Shown in pieces: positions 6,531 to 13,573 of a stretch of DNA of 32,764 nt (position 1 is the stretch's first letter; every line of letters begins with the position of its first letter). The notes beneath the pieces were generated by a model. That model did not search any database. It saw nothing but the letters and a program-made list of their open reading frames with translations, and was not told the DNA's origin. The position numbers were made by a program, and so were the translations under genes. Source of the stretch: a virus; the IMG/VR virus record IMGVR_UViG_3300028819_000052, positions 1 to 32,764 of that record; one strand, given 5' to 3'.

Positions 6531-7033
6531 GACGCCTCCCTGGGTAGCGCGACCGACTCGGTCGCCCTGTTCGGCGACTCGCCGAACAGCTCACCGCCCG
6601 CGCCGCCGTAGTTTGAACAGGAGGAAACAGAGGGAACAGAGACCTCCGTTATCTCCGTTTGCTCCTGTTCACCTTTGGGGGCGTTGGACGTTTCACGAGG
6701 GCCCCTTCTGACCCGACCGCCCCATTCCCGAAAATGTTTCAACCGCTCCGCGCTGCGGCAAATGTTCGAAGCGATCCCGATCTCCACAGCCAAATCCGCC
6801 GCCACTTGCGCGTGGGAAAGCCCGGAGCCGCGATCAAACCCTTTGCAGTAACCGTGCTCCTCATTCGTCGCGGCCCGCAAACAAATCAAAGCGAGACTCG
6901 AATTCCGATCGATCACCTTCAGTATGATCTGTCGATCGCTCATATCCGTGTGCGGCACCTGATACCCCTGATCGAGCAACTCATCCTCGTGCCCCTCGCA
7001 ACACCCCCACTTTGTTTTTTGGAATCGTTTCAT
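6527..7033 (-). CDS. Hypothetical protein (168 residues) with repeat-encoded C-terminus
   Basis: The ATG at 7033 overlaps the upstream stop as ATGA. Residues 1-120 look like a folded protein (MSDRQIILKVIDRNSSLALI, then SHAQVAADLAVEIGIASNIC and SAERLKHFREWGG) with five cysteines, but I recognise no family. Residues from about 121 onward are encoded by two different mini-repeats: an AACAGGAG-type inverted repeat at 6615-6670 and a GGCGACTCGCC pair at 6548-6589. The original stop was therefore probably lost when repeats entered the gene end. A regulatory or DNA-binding role is possible but not shown. Confidence 0.55.
   Translation of the reverse strand: MKRFQKTKWGCCEGHEDELLDQGYQVPHTDMSDRQIILKVIDRNSSLALICLRAATNEEHGYCKGFDRGSGLSHAQVAADLAVEIGIASNICRSAERLKHFREWGGRVRRGPRETSNAPKGEQEQTEITEVSVPSVSSCSNYGGAGGELFGESPNRATESVALPREAS
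6548..6589. repeat. GGCGACTCGCC palindrome pair inside a gene end
   Basis: Palindromes at 6548-6564 and 6567-6589 carry the same GACTC-centred design as the pair at 6204-6244. Both lie in the coding end of the 6527-7033 gene. Confidence 0.75.
6615..6670. repeat. AACAGGAG...CTCCTGTT inverted-repeat element
   Basis: This element of about 56 bp has ends GAACAGGAG and CTCCTGTTC and an interior of purine-rich GGAAACAGAGG and its complement. Related copies lie at 7060-7114, 19090-19146 and 28073-28140; half copies lie near 18553-18573 and 32724-32750. Confidence 0.7.
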
Positions 7034-7425
7034 GCGGCCGTCTCCGGTTGAGGGACAGGAACAGGAGCAAACGGAGATAACAGAGAATCTGCGTTACCTC
7101 TGTTTCCTCCTGTTAGACTTTTAGGCAGGGCCAACTTCCCTTGCTGGACTAATTGCCCCACCAGCCAGATCGCGCGCTCCACGACAGCCGCCTCGAGCGG
7201 ATCATAATTTTTGGGCACCGGCGCATTCCTCACGTTCGCGGCCATCCAGGTCACGAGCCAGGCCTCCGTCGTGAACCGTCTCCGGCCCACGACGATATTC
7301 GGCAACTCCCGCAGCCACGCCTGCGCGGCCCGCGCGGACATGGGGAACAGCCGGGCGAGCGCGTCGGCATCCAGCGGTTTGGCGAGCGGCGCGCCGTGAA
7401 ATTGGTAGGAGAGCGGAACACTCAT
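7030..7425 (-). CDS. Small HTH (excisionase/AlpA-like) DNA-binding protein
   Basis: Residues 20-62 read like an HTH_17/MerR-type DNA-binding domain as found in excisionases and AlpA regulators: DADALARLFPMSARAAQAWL, then VVGRRRFTTEAWLVTWM, where the 'GRRRF' wing and following helix are typical. The remaining 65 residues are helical and then low-complexity. Residues about 104-122 come from a mini-repeat at 7060-7114. Stop and start codons overlap those of both neighbours by four bases. A role in excision or early-gene control is plausible given the integrase nearby, but it is inferred. Confidence 0.5.
   Translation of the reverse strand: MSVPLSYQFHGAPLAKPLDADALARLFPMSARAAQAWLRELPNIVVGRRRFTTEAWLVTWMAANVRNAPVPKNYDPLEAAVVERAIWLVGQLVQQGKLALPKSLTGGNRGNADSLLSPFAPVPVPQPETAA
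7060..7114. repeat. AACAGGAG...CTCCTGTT inverted-repeat element
   Basis: This is a second copy of the element seen at 6615-6670. It lies in the coding end of the 7030-7425 gene. Confidence 0.7.
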
Positions 7426-7943
7426 GCTCGGGTTTGGAGTTCACGCTTTAGCGTGTCCCTCCGGATTCTGGCCCTCGCTACTTTCAGCACTTCCAGGCGC
7501 GCTTGAAGCCATTGGCGCGCGCGCCTAACGTCCTCCGGTGCGATATTGCTCACTCCGGGACGAACTGAGCCGGCTGGAAGCGGCATGGTCAACTCGAACT
7601 CTAATTCGCGGATCAGTGCCGTGGACTGAGCAACGTTGGATGGATTTGCACGATAACTGGCGGGCATCCGTTGACGAATGCTGCCGCCACTTCGCGCGGA
7701 CTGGGGAGTGGATCGTCTTGAGCGACGAGGTCGGCGCCGCAATTTACCCGCGGTTGTTTTGGGCAAAGCACACTGCCCTGCTTTTGACGATGGGAGATTG
7801 GAAACACCGCTCTGTAATCCCTTCGATGCACGGCCGCCAGGCCCGCCGCCGGTTCTTGGAATGGGTCCTGGTTGATACGTGGCACCAAGCCGGCCTCTAT
7901 TGGACTTGGCTGTTTTTCCGGTAGGACTCATCGGTTCATTCAC
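7422..7943 (-). CDS. Hypothetical basic protein (up to 173 residues)
   Basis: The start is taken as GTG at 7943, overlapping the upstream stop by eight bases; an in-frame ATG lies at 7931. The N-terminal two thirds are rich in Gly, Pro, Arg and Ser and probably disordered (GKLRRRPRRSRRSTPQSARS). The C-terminal part is helical and looks folded (IRELEFELTMPLPAGSV, then DVRRARQWLQARLEVLKVAR). The stop overlaps the next start by four bases, which supports this frame. A 128-codon frame on the opposite strand (7538-7924) competes with the N-terminal part. No family is recognised. Confidence 0.45.
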   Translation of the reverse strand: MNEPMSPTGKTAKSNRGRLGATYQPGPIPRTGGGPGGRASKGLQSGVSNLPSSKAGQCALPKTTAGKLRRRPRRSRRSTPQSARSGGSIRQRMPASYRANPSNVAQSTALIRELEFELTMPLPAGSVRPGVSNIAPEDVRRARQWLQARLEVLKVARARIRRDTLKRELQTRA

Positions 7944-8232
7944 ACAGTTCTCGACTGAGTTGCTTTGCCTGTTCGCGACTCAAGGAAAGGGTATTGCCAT
8001 TGAAAACGGTCAGTTGGCGCGTTCCATTTTTGGAGGCGGTCACGGCATACAAAAGCCGGTCAGTAATCACTTTGCCGATCAAGGTCTTTTCCACCTGCTG
8101 GATCTCATCCTGCGGATTCATAGGCTCAAGCACGGCACCGTACGAAGATTCTTCCTCCACAACCGCGGTGGTCTGCGTGCGCACCCGGCCAAACCACCCC
8201 TCGCTCTTCGTCACCGTGACGGTGTATTTCAT
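7936..8232 (-). CDS. Hypothetical small protein (98 residues)
   Basis: The protein begins MKYTVTVTKSEGWFGRVRTQ, with beta-strand-like alternation, and ends in a helix (SLSREQAKQLSRELCE). I recognise no family. It starts three bases after the stop of the ribbon-helix-helix-like gene and is the second gene of the leftward operon. An early function linked to replication or host takeover is possible from position only. Confidence 0.55.
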   Translation of the reverse strand: MKYTVTVTKSEGWFGRVRTQTTAVVEEESSYGAVLEPMNPQDEIQQVEKTLIGKVITDRLLYAVTASKNGTRQLTVFNGNTLSLSREQAKQLSRELCE

Positions 8233-8235
8233 GGC

Positions 8236-8442
8236 TCAGGCTGCTTTTTTCGTGATGCAGCCCTCGCGCAGTTTTTGGAGACCGAGCCGCGCAGCCATTC
8301 GCAGGACAGACGGGAAATCCATCCCGTTCAGCTCTGCGATTTTCGAAAGCTCACGCTCGACACCCTTCTGGAAGCGGACCTGGCGAGGTAAGCCCAACTC
8401 CAGGTCGGCGTCTTCCGTGGATTTGCTTTGTTTCTTGCTCAT
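8236..8442 (-). CDS. Small ribbon-helix-helix-like protein (68 residues)
   Basis: The protein reads MSKKQSKSTEDADLELGLPR, then QVRFQKGVERELSKIAELNG, MDFPSVLRMAARLGLQKL and a lysine-rich end. A short strand (RQVRFQ) followed by two helices separated by a turn is the layout of ribbon-helix-helix repressors of the Arc/CopG type. The ATG at 8442 is chosen because a perfect TTGACA box and possible -10 lie just upstream, and the longer reading from 8550 crosses the control region. As first gene of the leftward operon and divergent from a plus-strand gene, it could act on the shared region between them. Confidence 0.55.
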   Translation of the reverse strand: MSKKQSKSTEDADLELGLPRQVRFQKGVERELSKIAELNGMDFPSVLRMAARLGLQKLREGCITKKAA

Positions 8443-8448
8443 GGTGCT

Positions 8449-8477
8449 ATTTGTAGAAGATTGGAGAAGGTTGTCAA
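8449..8477 (-). promoter_or_regulatory. Candidate promoter of the leftward operon
   Basis: On the minus strand TTGACA (8472-8477) is followed after 17 bases by ACAAAT (8449-8454), or after 16 by TACAAA. The -35 is perfect and the -10 is weak. The start codon at 8442 comes very soon after, so the message would have almost no leader. Confidence 0.4.
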
Positions 8478-8484
8478 TATTTTT

Positions 8485-8498
8485 CTTGAACAAGTTCA
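8485..8498. promoter_or_regulatory. Candidate operator palindrome between divergent genes
   Basis: Two overlapping inverted repeats, CTTG-AA-CAAG (8485-8494) and TGAAC-AA-GTTCA (8487-8498), lie in the 82-base A+T-rich gap between the two divergent small DNA-binding-like genes. They flank the TTGACA box. A small repressor could bind here. Confidence 0.35.
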
Positions 8499-8524
8499 GC
8501 ATTCCTGCCCTAATAGGCACCGAG

Positions 8525-8791
8525 ATGAAAAAAAAGGAGCCCCTGGCCAATTCCCGACCAGTGCGGCTCTGGAAAGAAGATGATGCTCAAGTGGTGCGGA
8601 TCGCCCAACTCTTCAAGATGACGGAACAAGAAATCATCCGACGGATCGTGGCCGCGGGCGTAGCCGCGATCAAAGAGCGGGACTACGTCGTCGAGCTGCC
8701 CTTCAAGATGAAAGTCGAGACGGCTGGCGCTAATCCCCATCGCAACGCAATCACCGTCATCGAAGATCGACCCAGAAAAGACAAACCCTGA
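8525..8791 (+). CDS. Small regulator-like protein (88 residues), divergent from the leftward operon
   Basis: The protein starts MKKKEPLANSRPVRLWKEDD and continues AQVVRIAQLFKMTEQEIIRR, then a helix IVAAGVAAIKERDY. A strand-like PVRLW segment followed by two helices could be a ribbon-helix-helix or simple helix-turn-helix domain. The C-terminal 30 residues are polar. It is transcribed away from the leftward operon and could be the other half of a lysogeny switch. This is inferred from position and size; no family is recognised. Confidence 0.5.
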   Translation: MKKKEPLANSRPVRLWKEDDAQVVRIAQLFKMTEQEIIRRIVAAGVAAIKERDYVVELPFKMKVETAGANPHRNAITVIEDRPRKDKP

Positions 8792-8798
8792 CACACAA

Positions 8799-9239
8799 AT
8801 GAAAGATCCATTTTTCCGCAACATCGCCATCGGAGGCTTCCTCTTTTTACTCGCCGCCGGCGTACTCGGCGTTTGCGGACTGCGCACCGATGCCAAGCTA
8901 GAGCGCGCCTTTCCTACGCCCGCCCAAACGATCACTCCAGCAGTCCAATTCAGTGCACAGAAGCCGCAGCAGCCGTCGCACCCGCAGCCGTCGCACTTAC
9001 CAGCGTGGATGAAGGAGGCAGCTGCGCGAGCCGAGCAAAACTTGAAGCTAGCGGCCGAAGGGAAGGTCCGAGTTGGAATGACCGATGACTCGGTTCGTCA
9101 GGCGTGGGGCGCTCCTGATAGGATTAATCGCACCAGGCTCCGTGGACTGGTTCGCGAACAATGGGTTTACCGCGACCAATATGTTTACCTAGAAAACGAC
9201 GTGGTCACCTCCATCCAGACATTGAACGCTAGTAACTAG
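8799..9239 (+). CDS. Membrane-anchored protein with a BamE/SmpA-like domain
   Basis: The 146-residue protein has a short basic start, one membrane span at about residues 9-28 (NIAIGGFLFLLAAGVLGVCG), a proline/glutamine-rich linker and a C-terminal domain. The domain reads VRVGMTDDSVRQAWGAPDRI and then EQWVYRDQYVYLENDVVTSI. That is the 'G-M-s-x-x-e-V-x-x-x-x-G-x-P' and 'W-x-Y' pattern of BamE/SmpA-OmlA-like envelope proteins. In cells these are periplasmic. Placed between a regulator-like gene and the integrase, it may be a lysogeny gene that alters the host envelope, but this is inference. Confidence 0.55.
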   Translation: MKDPFFRNIAIGGFLFLLAAGVLGVCGLRTDAKLERAFPTPAQTITPAVQFSAQKPQQPSHPQPSHLPAWMKEAAARAEQNLKLAAEGKVRVGMTDDSVRQAWGAPDRINRTRLRGLVREQWVYRDQYVYLENDVVTSIQTLNASN

Positions 9240-9275
9240 ACCCGCCGAGCCGGAGCTTCGCGGCGGCGGAGCCAC

Positions 9276-10622
9276 ATGAGCGTCATACCCATTTTACGAG
9301 CCCCGGGCCTGCGCATCAGCGTCTGCCCGAATCCATCGCGCAAAGGCGGCAAAATTTACGGCGGCTGGCAAGTGCGCGAATCCGTGCGCGGCAGTTCCAT
9401 CATACGCCGCACATTTTCAGCGGCCGCCACAGGCAAAGACCGCAAAGACGCGAAGGACGTGGCCCTCAAGTTCGCCCGGGACCGCGCGAAAGTTTTGATC
9501 GGGCAAGCCACACTGTTGCCCCGCGAAGACCTGTTGCGCTTCCGGGCCGCGCTGGTGAACCTATATGGAACCGGTGTGAACGTCGAACAAGCCACGGCGG
9601 AGTATGCCCTCGCCAAACGCGAGCTGGCCGGATTGCCGGCATCCCTCGTGGACGCCGCCCGCTTCTATCGCGCGCACCACCGCGGCGACTGCCAGAAAAC
9701 CGTCGCCCAAGTCGTGGAGGAACTCCTCGATCGGCGCCGCAAAGAGAATGCCAGCGCCGTCCACGTGCGCGACCTGGAAAACCGCCTCACCCGGTTCGCC
9801 GGCGATCTGCAATGTCCCATTAACGCGCTGAACGCCCCCGTGATCCAGACCTGGATCGATGGCCTGAAGGACCTGAGCAATCGGACGCTGAAAAATTACC
9901 TGGCAGCCATCAGCAACCTGGTTGGGTTCGCCAAAACGAAAAGCTATTTGCCGGCCGACTGGAGCGAACTGGACCGGCTCGACAGAATCAAAGTGGGTTC
10001 ACAACCCATCGAGATATTCACCCCCACAGAGATGCTGCACCTACTCCAGCATGCGAAAGACACCGTGCTGCCCGTATTGGTGCTGGGCGGCTTCGCGGGA
10101 TTGCGCCCCAGTGAAACCCTCCAAATGACGTGGGAAAGAATCGACTGGCAACAGAACAGTCTCATCGCCGACGGCAAGACCGGGCCGCGTCGAGTGCCGA
10201 TGGAACCGAACCTGCGCGCCTGGCTGGAGCCGTTGCGCGGCGCCGGCCCCATCGTGACCATCAGCGAAGCGGCGATCTCGAACCAGTTTACGCGGACCGT
10301 GACGCGCGCGAACAAAGCCCTCGCGCGCGAACGGATCAACCTGAACCTCGCGTGGAAACACAACGCGCCGCGCCATTCCTGCGTAAGCTACTGGTCGCGG
10401 ATCCATAAGAACCCTTATGAAGTCTCGTCCTGGACGGGCCACAGCGCAGCGACGATGAAAAAATACTATTGCAACCAGACCGTGACCGACGAAGCGGCGC
10501 GGGCCTGGTTCGCGATCATGCCGGAGACAAAAGCCGTGCAACTCTCACTTTTCACGGGACTCCAGACAACGGCTGGAGCCCCGGAAAGCTGTCCGGAATT
10601 TGTCCGGAAGGAGGCCTCGTGA
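9276..10622 (+). CDS. Tyrosine recombinase / phage integrase
   Basis: The 448-residue protein has an N-terminal arm-type region, a SAM-like core-binding domain (about residues 140-240, TVAQVVEELLDRRRKENASA, then NRTLKNYLAAISNLVGFAK) and a catalytic domain. Catalytic residues are visible: Arg in GGFAGLRPSETL, Lys in DGKTGPRRVP, the His/Arg region in WKHNAPRHSCVSYW, and GHSAATMKKYY with the nucleophilic Tyr. The box II His is shifted (NAPRHS), as in some divergent phage integrases. A purine-rich GCGGAG site precedes the ATG. A tRNA(Leu)-like 3' end starts 24 bases after the stop, which marks the attachment site this enzyme probably uses. It is not an integron integrase by layout. Confidence 0.9.
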   Translation: MSVIPILRAPGLRISVCPNPSRKGGKIYGGWQVRESVRGSSIIRRTFSAAATGKDRKDAKDVALKFARDRAKVLIGQATLLPREDLLRFRAALVNLYGTGVNVEQATAEYALAKRELAGLPASLVDAARFYRAHHRGDCQKTVAQVVEELLDRRRKENASAVHVRDLENRLTRFAGDLQCPINALNAPVIQTWIDGLKDLSNRTLKNYLAAISNLVGFAKTKSYLPADWSELDRLDRIKVGSQPIEIFTPTEMLHLLQHAKDTVLPVLVLGGFAGLRPSETLQMTWERIDWQQNSLIADGKTGPRRVPMEPNLRAWLEPLRGAGPIVTISEAAISNQFTRTVTRANKALARERINLNLAWKHNAPRHSCVSYWSRIHKNPYEVSSWTGHSAATMKKYYCNQTVTDEAARAWFAIMPETKAVQLSLFTGLQTTAGAPESCPEFVRKEAS

Positions 10623-10646
10623 GTGAAAAACAAGGCGAAGGCGTAG

Positions 10647-10677
10647 TGCCGGTGGCGGGACTTGAACCCGCCGCCCG
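10647..10677 (-). other. Attachment-site core: T-arm and acceptor end of a tRNA(Leu)-like gene
   Basis: On the minus strand the sequence GCGGG-TTCAAGT-CCCGC (10655-10671) is a perfect T-arm, followed by acceptor bases CACCGGC and discriminator A (ending at 10647). This matches the 3' end of bacterial tRNA(Leu) genes. Phage att cores commonly are tRNA 3' ends beside the integrase gene. The 5' part does not form a convincing tRNA. Confidence 0.65.
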
Positions 10678-10849
10678 TTCCACGCCTACCGCCGATTCCC
10701 GCGCCAATTCGAAGGTTCACGCCGAGCCGGCACGCCCAGGGAAACCGATTTTGCCCGGAATCTGCCCGGAAATCCTGCCGGCCGAGGACCGCGCCGGCCG
10801 TGCGGCGATCGCCATCCCGATCCGGTTGCCTTCGGCTTCGGCATCCTCG

Positions 10850-10863
10850 CGCAGACGTCTGCG
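10850..10863. repeat. CGCAGACGTCTGCG palindrome, copy 2
   Basis: This is the second of three copies, here in the att region. Confidence 0.8.
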
Positions 10864-10974
10864 TCGATCGTCCCCTGGACTGATTTTGTCCGATCCGGGG
10901 CCTGGCTTTCCTCGCGCCCGGGCCGCGCGGATCGGGCTCCTCCTTTCCCGAACGCTGCTTAAAGAAAGGTCCGC

Positions 10975-11505
10975 ATGAACACACACCCCCACCCCCAAAC
11001 CCAACCCCAACCCCCGTCCCAAACCCCCATCAGCGCGAAGTTGAGCGAGCCCGCCAAGCTGCTCTTTTGGCTCGCCGCAAAATCCCACACGCTCGCCGAT
11101 CAGTTCGGCATCGAAGTCCGCGAGGAACAATGCTTCCGCTGCGGCTCGTGCCGCGCGGACATCCCCCGCGCCGAGCAAGATTGTCCGAAGTGCGGTTCGA
11201 AAGTCGCCGTGGCCACCGGCGACGTGCGGGAGAGGATGAAGTTCCTGCCGCGGCCGCGGCCGTGGCTCACAGCGCATCAGACGCACCCGAATGAGTTGAC
11301 CTTCGATCCGGATCTCTACGCCGAGACGCTCCATCAGTGCAGTGACGGCGAAAATTATATGCGGTTGTTCATCCTCAATGTGTGGAACCCGAGTTATGCG
11401 CGGACGAAAGGCTGGACGTTTGACCTGTTCGCGGCCACGCGCTTGCTCGATCAAAATAATCTGGAGGCGATCGGGGAGATCATCCGGCATCCGACCTGGC
11501 CATGA
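10975..11505 (+). CDS. Zinc-ribbon hypothetical protein
   Basis: The 176-residue protein starts after an AAAGAAAGG ribosome-binding site. Residues 1-25 are proline/glutamine-rich (MNTHPHPQTQPQPPSQTPIS). Residues about 52-74 hold four cysteines in two CxxC pairs (CFRCGSC and CPKCGS), a zinc ribbon. The C-terminal half is globular (LYAETLHQCSDGENYMRLFI, then WTFDLFAATRLLDQNNLEAI) and unassigned. As first gene of the plus-strand block that leads into the ParB-like gene, it may be involved in nucleic-acid binding. The function is unknown. Confidence 0.6.
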   Translation: MNTHPHPQTQPQPPSQTPISAKLSEPAKLLFWLAAKSHTLADQFGIEVREEQCFRCGSCRADIPRAEQDCPKCGSKVAVATGDVRERMKFLPRPRPWLTAHQTHPNELTFDPDLYAETLHQCSDGENYMRLFILNVWNPSYARTKGWTFDLFAATRLLDQNNLEAIGEIIRHPTWP

Positions 11506-11570
11506 GCGGAAGGAGCAGACGCCCTCCGTGTGAATCCGTGTAATCCGTGTCCAAAAACGAAAGGTAATCC

Positions 11571-13571
11571 ATGAATCAACTGATGAAGACCGGCGAAATA
11601 GAAACCTCAAAAACTCCAGGCCTGTCTGCCCCCCAGGCAGGCGTGCGCGGGGATGGGCAATGGACCATTGGTGATGCAGCCCAAAACACCAAACACCAAA
11701 CACCAAACACCAGAGAAACTCCAAAGGTTCAAACTCCAAACTCCGATGCGGTCGCGCGCGCCGCGATGCTGCCGTCGCCGCCCGACCGGCTGAAGCCGGG
11801 ACTCCAACCCAGCGCGGTCCCCGCGCCGGACAGGCTGAAGCCTGAACTCCCACTCCAGCCCAGCGCGAGTGAGAGTAAGAGCGGGCATACGACCGTCACG
11901 TGGATGCCGATCCAGGTGATCGCGCCGAGCAAGACCAATCCGCGGCGCACGTTTGATCCCGCCAAACTGAAGGAGCTCGCCGAGAGCGTGAAACTGCACG
12001 GTGTCCTGCAGCCGCTCCTCCTCCGGCCACTCGGGCCCTGGGCGAAGAACTTGATCCCGGGCGCCGAGTTGCTCGACGCCATGCGGCGGATGATGACAGG
12101 GGAGCGGAATCGGTTCGCTCCGGACGAACCGCTGTTCGAGATCGTCGTCGGCGAACGGCGCTGGCGCGCGGCGACGATGGCGGACCTGAAGGAAATCCCG
12201 GCGATCGTCCGCATCCTGGATGACAAGACCGTGCTCGAAATCCAGGTCATCGAGAATTTGCAGCGGGACGACCTCACGCCCATGGAAGAGGCCGAAGGGT
12301 ACGAGCGCCTCATCAAACAGCACGGCTACACCGCCGCGCGCATCGCCGAGAAGATCAGCCTGAGCAAAGAGTATGTCTATGCGCGGGTGAAGCTGACGAA
12401 TCTGTGCCCGGAGGGCCGGGCGGCGCTCGCCCAGGGCCACCTCACCACGGAGGTCGCGCTGTTGCTGGCCCGGCTGCCGACCCGGGAGCTGCAGGAGGAT
12501 GTGCTCGAGGAGGAGCCGATCGCCGGCGATGACCGCAATGGGCCGATGCCGGTGAAGCGGGTGCGCGAGTTGTTGCACCGGGAATACATGCTGCACTTGA
12601 AAACGGCCGCGTGGGACCTGGCGGATGCCGCGCTCTATCCGCCGGCCGGCCCGTGCAGCTCGTGCCCCAAGCGCACGATCAACGCGCGCGAGTTGTTCCC
12701 CGATGTGGGCAACGCAGACATCTGCACGGATCCCCGCTGCTTCAGGGGGAAACGGGAGGCCTGGGGGACACGCCAGCTCGCCGCGGCGCGCCTGGCCGGG
12801 CAGGAGGTGTTCGACGGGAAGGCGGCGGAGAAATTGTTCAGCACGTATTCATGGGAGAAAAACAGGCTGAAGGACGCCCGCTTCATCGATCTCTCGGATC
12901 GATGCGAGGCGCTCGGCTACGAGCACAAGCAGCATTGGAAGGGGACGCTGGGCCAGGGCTGTCCGAAACCGATCGTGGCGCTGGATCCGGAGGGGAAGGT
13001 GCGCGAGTTGTTGCGGCGGGACGATGCGCTCAAGGCGCTCAAGCAAGCGGGTAAGAAGCCGAAGGCGGCGACGACGTCGACCCGGGCTAATGATCGCTAC
13101 GCCCAAGAACAGCGCGAGCGGACGAAAAACAAACAGCGTCTGGCGTCGATCGCGCAGACGGCTGTCACGGCCGCGTTGCCCAAGGCAACGTCACTGGCGC
13201 TGGACCCGACGGCCACGCGCCACGAACAATTCTGGCGGTTGATGGCCCGGGCGGCTTATGACCGCACCGACATCGACACGCACGCCTTCATCGCCAAACG
13301 GCGCGGGCTCGCCGCGGTGCAGACCAAGGCGCGCGATGCGCTGCAGAAATGGCTCAAGGGCGATCCGAGTCCGGAAGAGTGCGAGGCGTTTGTCATCGAG
13401 TGCCTGGTGGGGGCGCGCTGGTGGGGCAGTTGGAGCTATGCGACGACGTCATTCGGCAAGGAGTTCAAGGAGTTCTGCGCGTTGGCGAAGGTGGACCTGG
13501 AATCGCTGGCCAAACAAAAGCCAACGAAGAAGACCAAAGCACACGGGCGGGTCGCCCGTGCCACCAAGTAA
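11571..13571 (+). CDS. Large ParB/Spo0J-like protein
   Basis: The 666-residue protein has a ParB-type core at about residues 105-275: VIAPSKTNPRRTFDPAKLKE and LAESVKLHGVLQPLLLRP, then the nucleotide-binding box EIVVGERRWRAATMADLKEI, VIENLQRDDLTPMEEAEGYE and a helix-turn-helix GYTAARIAEKISLSKEYVYA. A cysteine cluster follows (CSSCPKRTINARELF, then CTDPRCFRGKREAW), and a long C-terminal region is typical of plasmid/phage ParB-like proteins of this group. No ParA is visible. About 90 N-terminal residues are encoded by host-type repeats (TKHQTPNTRETPK, DRLKPGLQPSA) and the last residues (HGRVARATK) by a palindromic repeat. It could help maintain an extrachromosomal prophage or regulate genes. Confidence 0.75.
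   Translation: MNQLMKTGEIETSKTPGLSAPQAGVRGDGQWTIGDAAQNTKHQTPNTRETPKVQTPNSDAVARAAMLPSPPDRLKPGLQPSAVPAPDRLKPELPLQPSASESKSGHTTVTWMPIQVIAPSKTNPRRTFDPAKLKELAESVKLHGVLQPLLLRPLGPWAKNLIPGAELLDAMRRMMTGERNRFAPDEPLFEIVVGERRWRAATMADLKEIPAIVRILDDKTVLEIQVIENLQRDDLTPMEEAEGYERLIKQHGYTAARIAEKISLSKEYVYARVKLTNLCPEGRAALAQGHLTTEVALLLARLPTRELQEDVLEEEPIAGDDRNGPMPVKRVRELLHREYMLHLKTAAWDLADAALYPPAGPCSSCPKRTINARELFPDVGNADICTDPRCFRGKREAWGTRQLAAARLAGQEVFDGKAAEKLFSTYSWEKNRLKDARFIDLSDRCEALGYEHKQHWKGTLGQGCPKPIVALDPEGKVRELLRRDDALKALKQAGKKPKAATTSTRANDRYAQEQRERTKNKQRLASIAQTAVTAALPKATSLALDPTATRHEQFWRLMARAAYDRTDIDTHAFIAKRRGLAAVQTKARDALQKWLKGDPSPEECEAFVIECLVGARWWGSWSYATTSFGKEFKEFCALAKVDLESLAKQKPTKKTKAHGRVARATK
13542..13560. repeat. 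GGGCGGGTCGCCC palindrome at a gene end
   Basis: CACGGGCGGGTCGCCCGTG is a member of the GGCGASTCGCC family. It encodes the last residues of the ParB-like protein. Confidence 0.7.
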
Positions 13572-13573
13572 GC

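Larger units (their letters stand above)
10623..10974. other. 352-base gene-free att region
   Basis: This gap between integrase and the zinc-ribbon gene holds the tRNA(Leu)-like att core, a CGCAGACGTCTGCG palindrome at 10850-10863 and G+C-rich sequence otherwise. An open frame crosses it, but its translation (VAGLEPAARST...) is the usual read-through of an antisense tRNA end, so I do not call a gene. Confidence 0.55.

Noticed and set aside
7538-7924. A 128-codon plus-strand frame with several Trp residues
   Set aside because: It is antisense to the leftward operon, has no ribosome-binding site, and the minus-strand frame is supported by four-base overlaps with its neighbours.
9276-10622. Integron integrase (IntI) serving the cassette array
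   Set aside because: The layout and motifs fit a tRNA-targeting phage integrase; I saw no IntI-specific extra helix, and the gene is 5 kb from the array next to its own att core.
10647-10731. Complete tRNA(Leu) of 85 bases on the minus strand
   Set aside because: The T-arm and acceptor 3' side are good and a partial 5' acceptor match exists, but no anticodon arm or proper D-arm forms. It is treated as an att fragment.
10469-10978. A 169-codon frame across the att region
   Set aside because: It overlaps the integrase end in another frame and its VAGLEPAARST segment is typical read-through of an antisense tRNA end.
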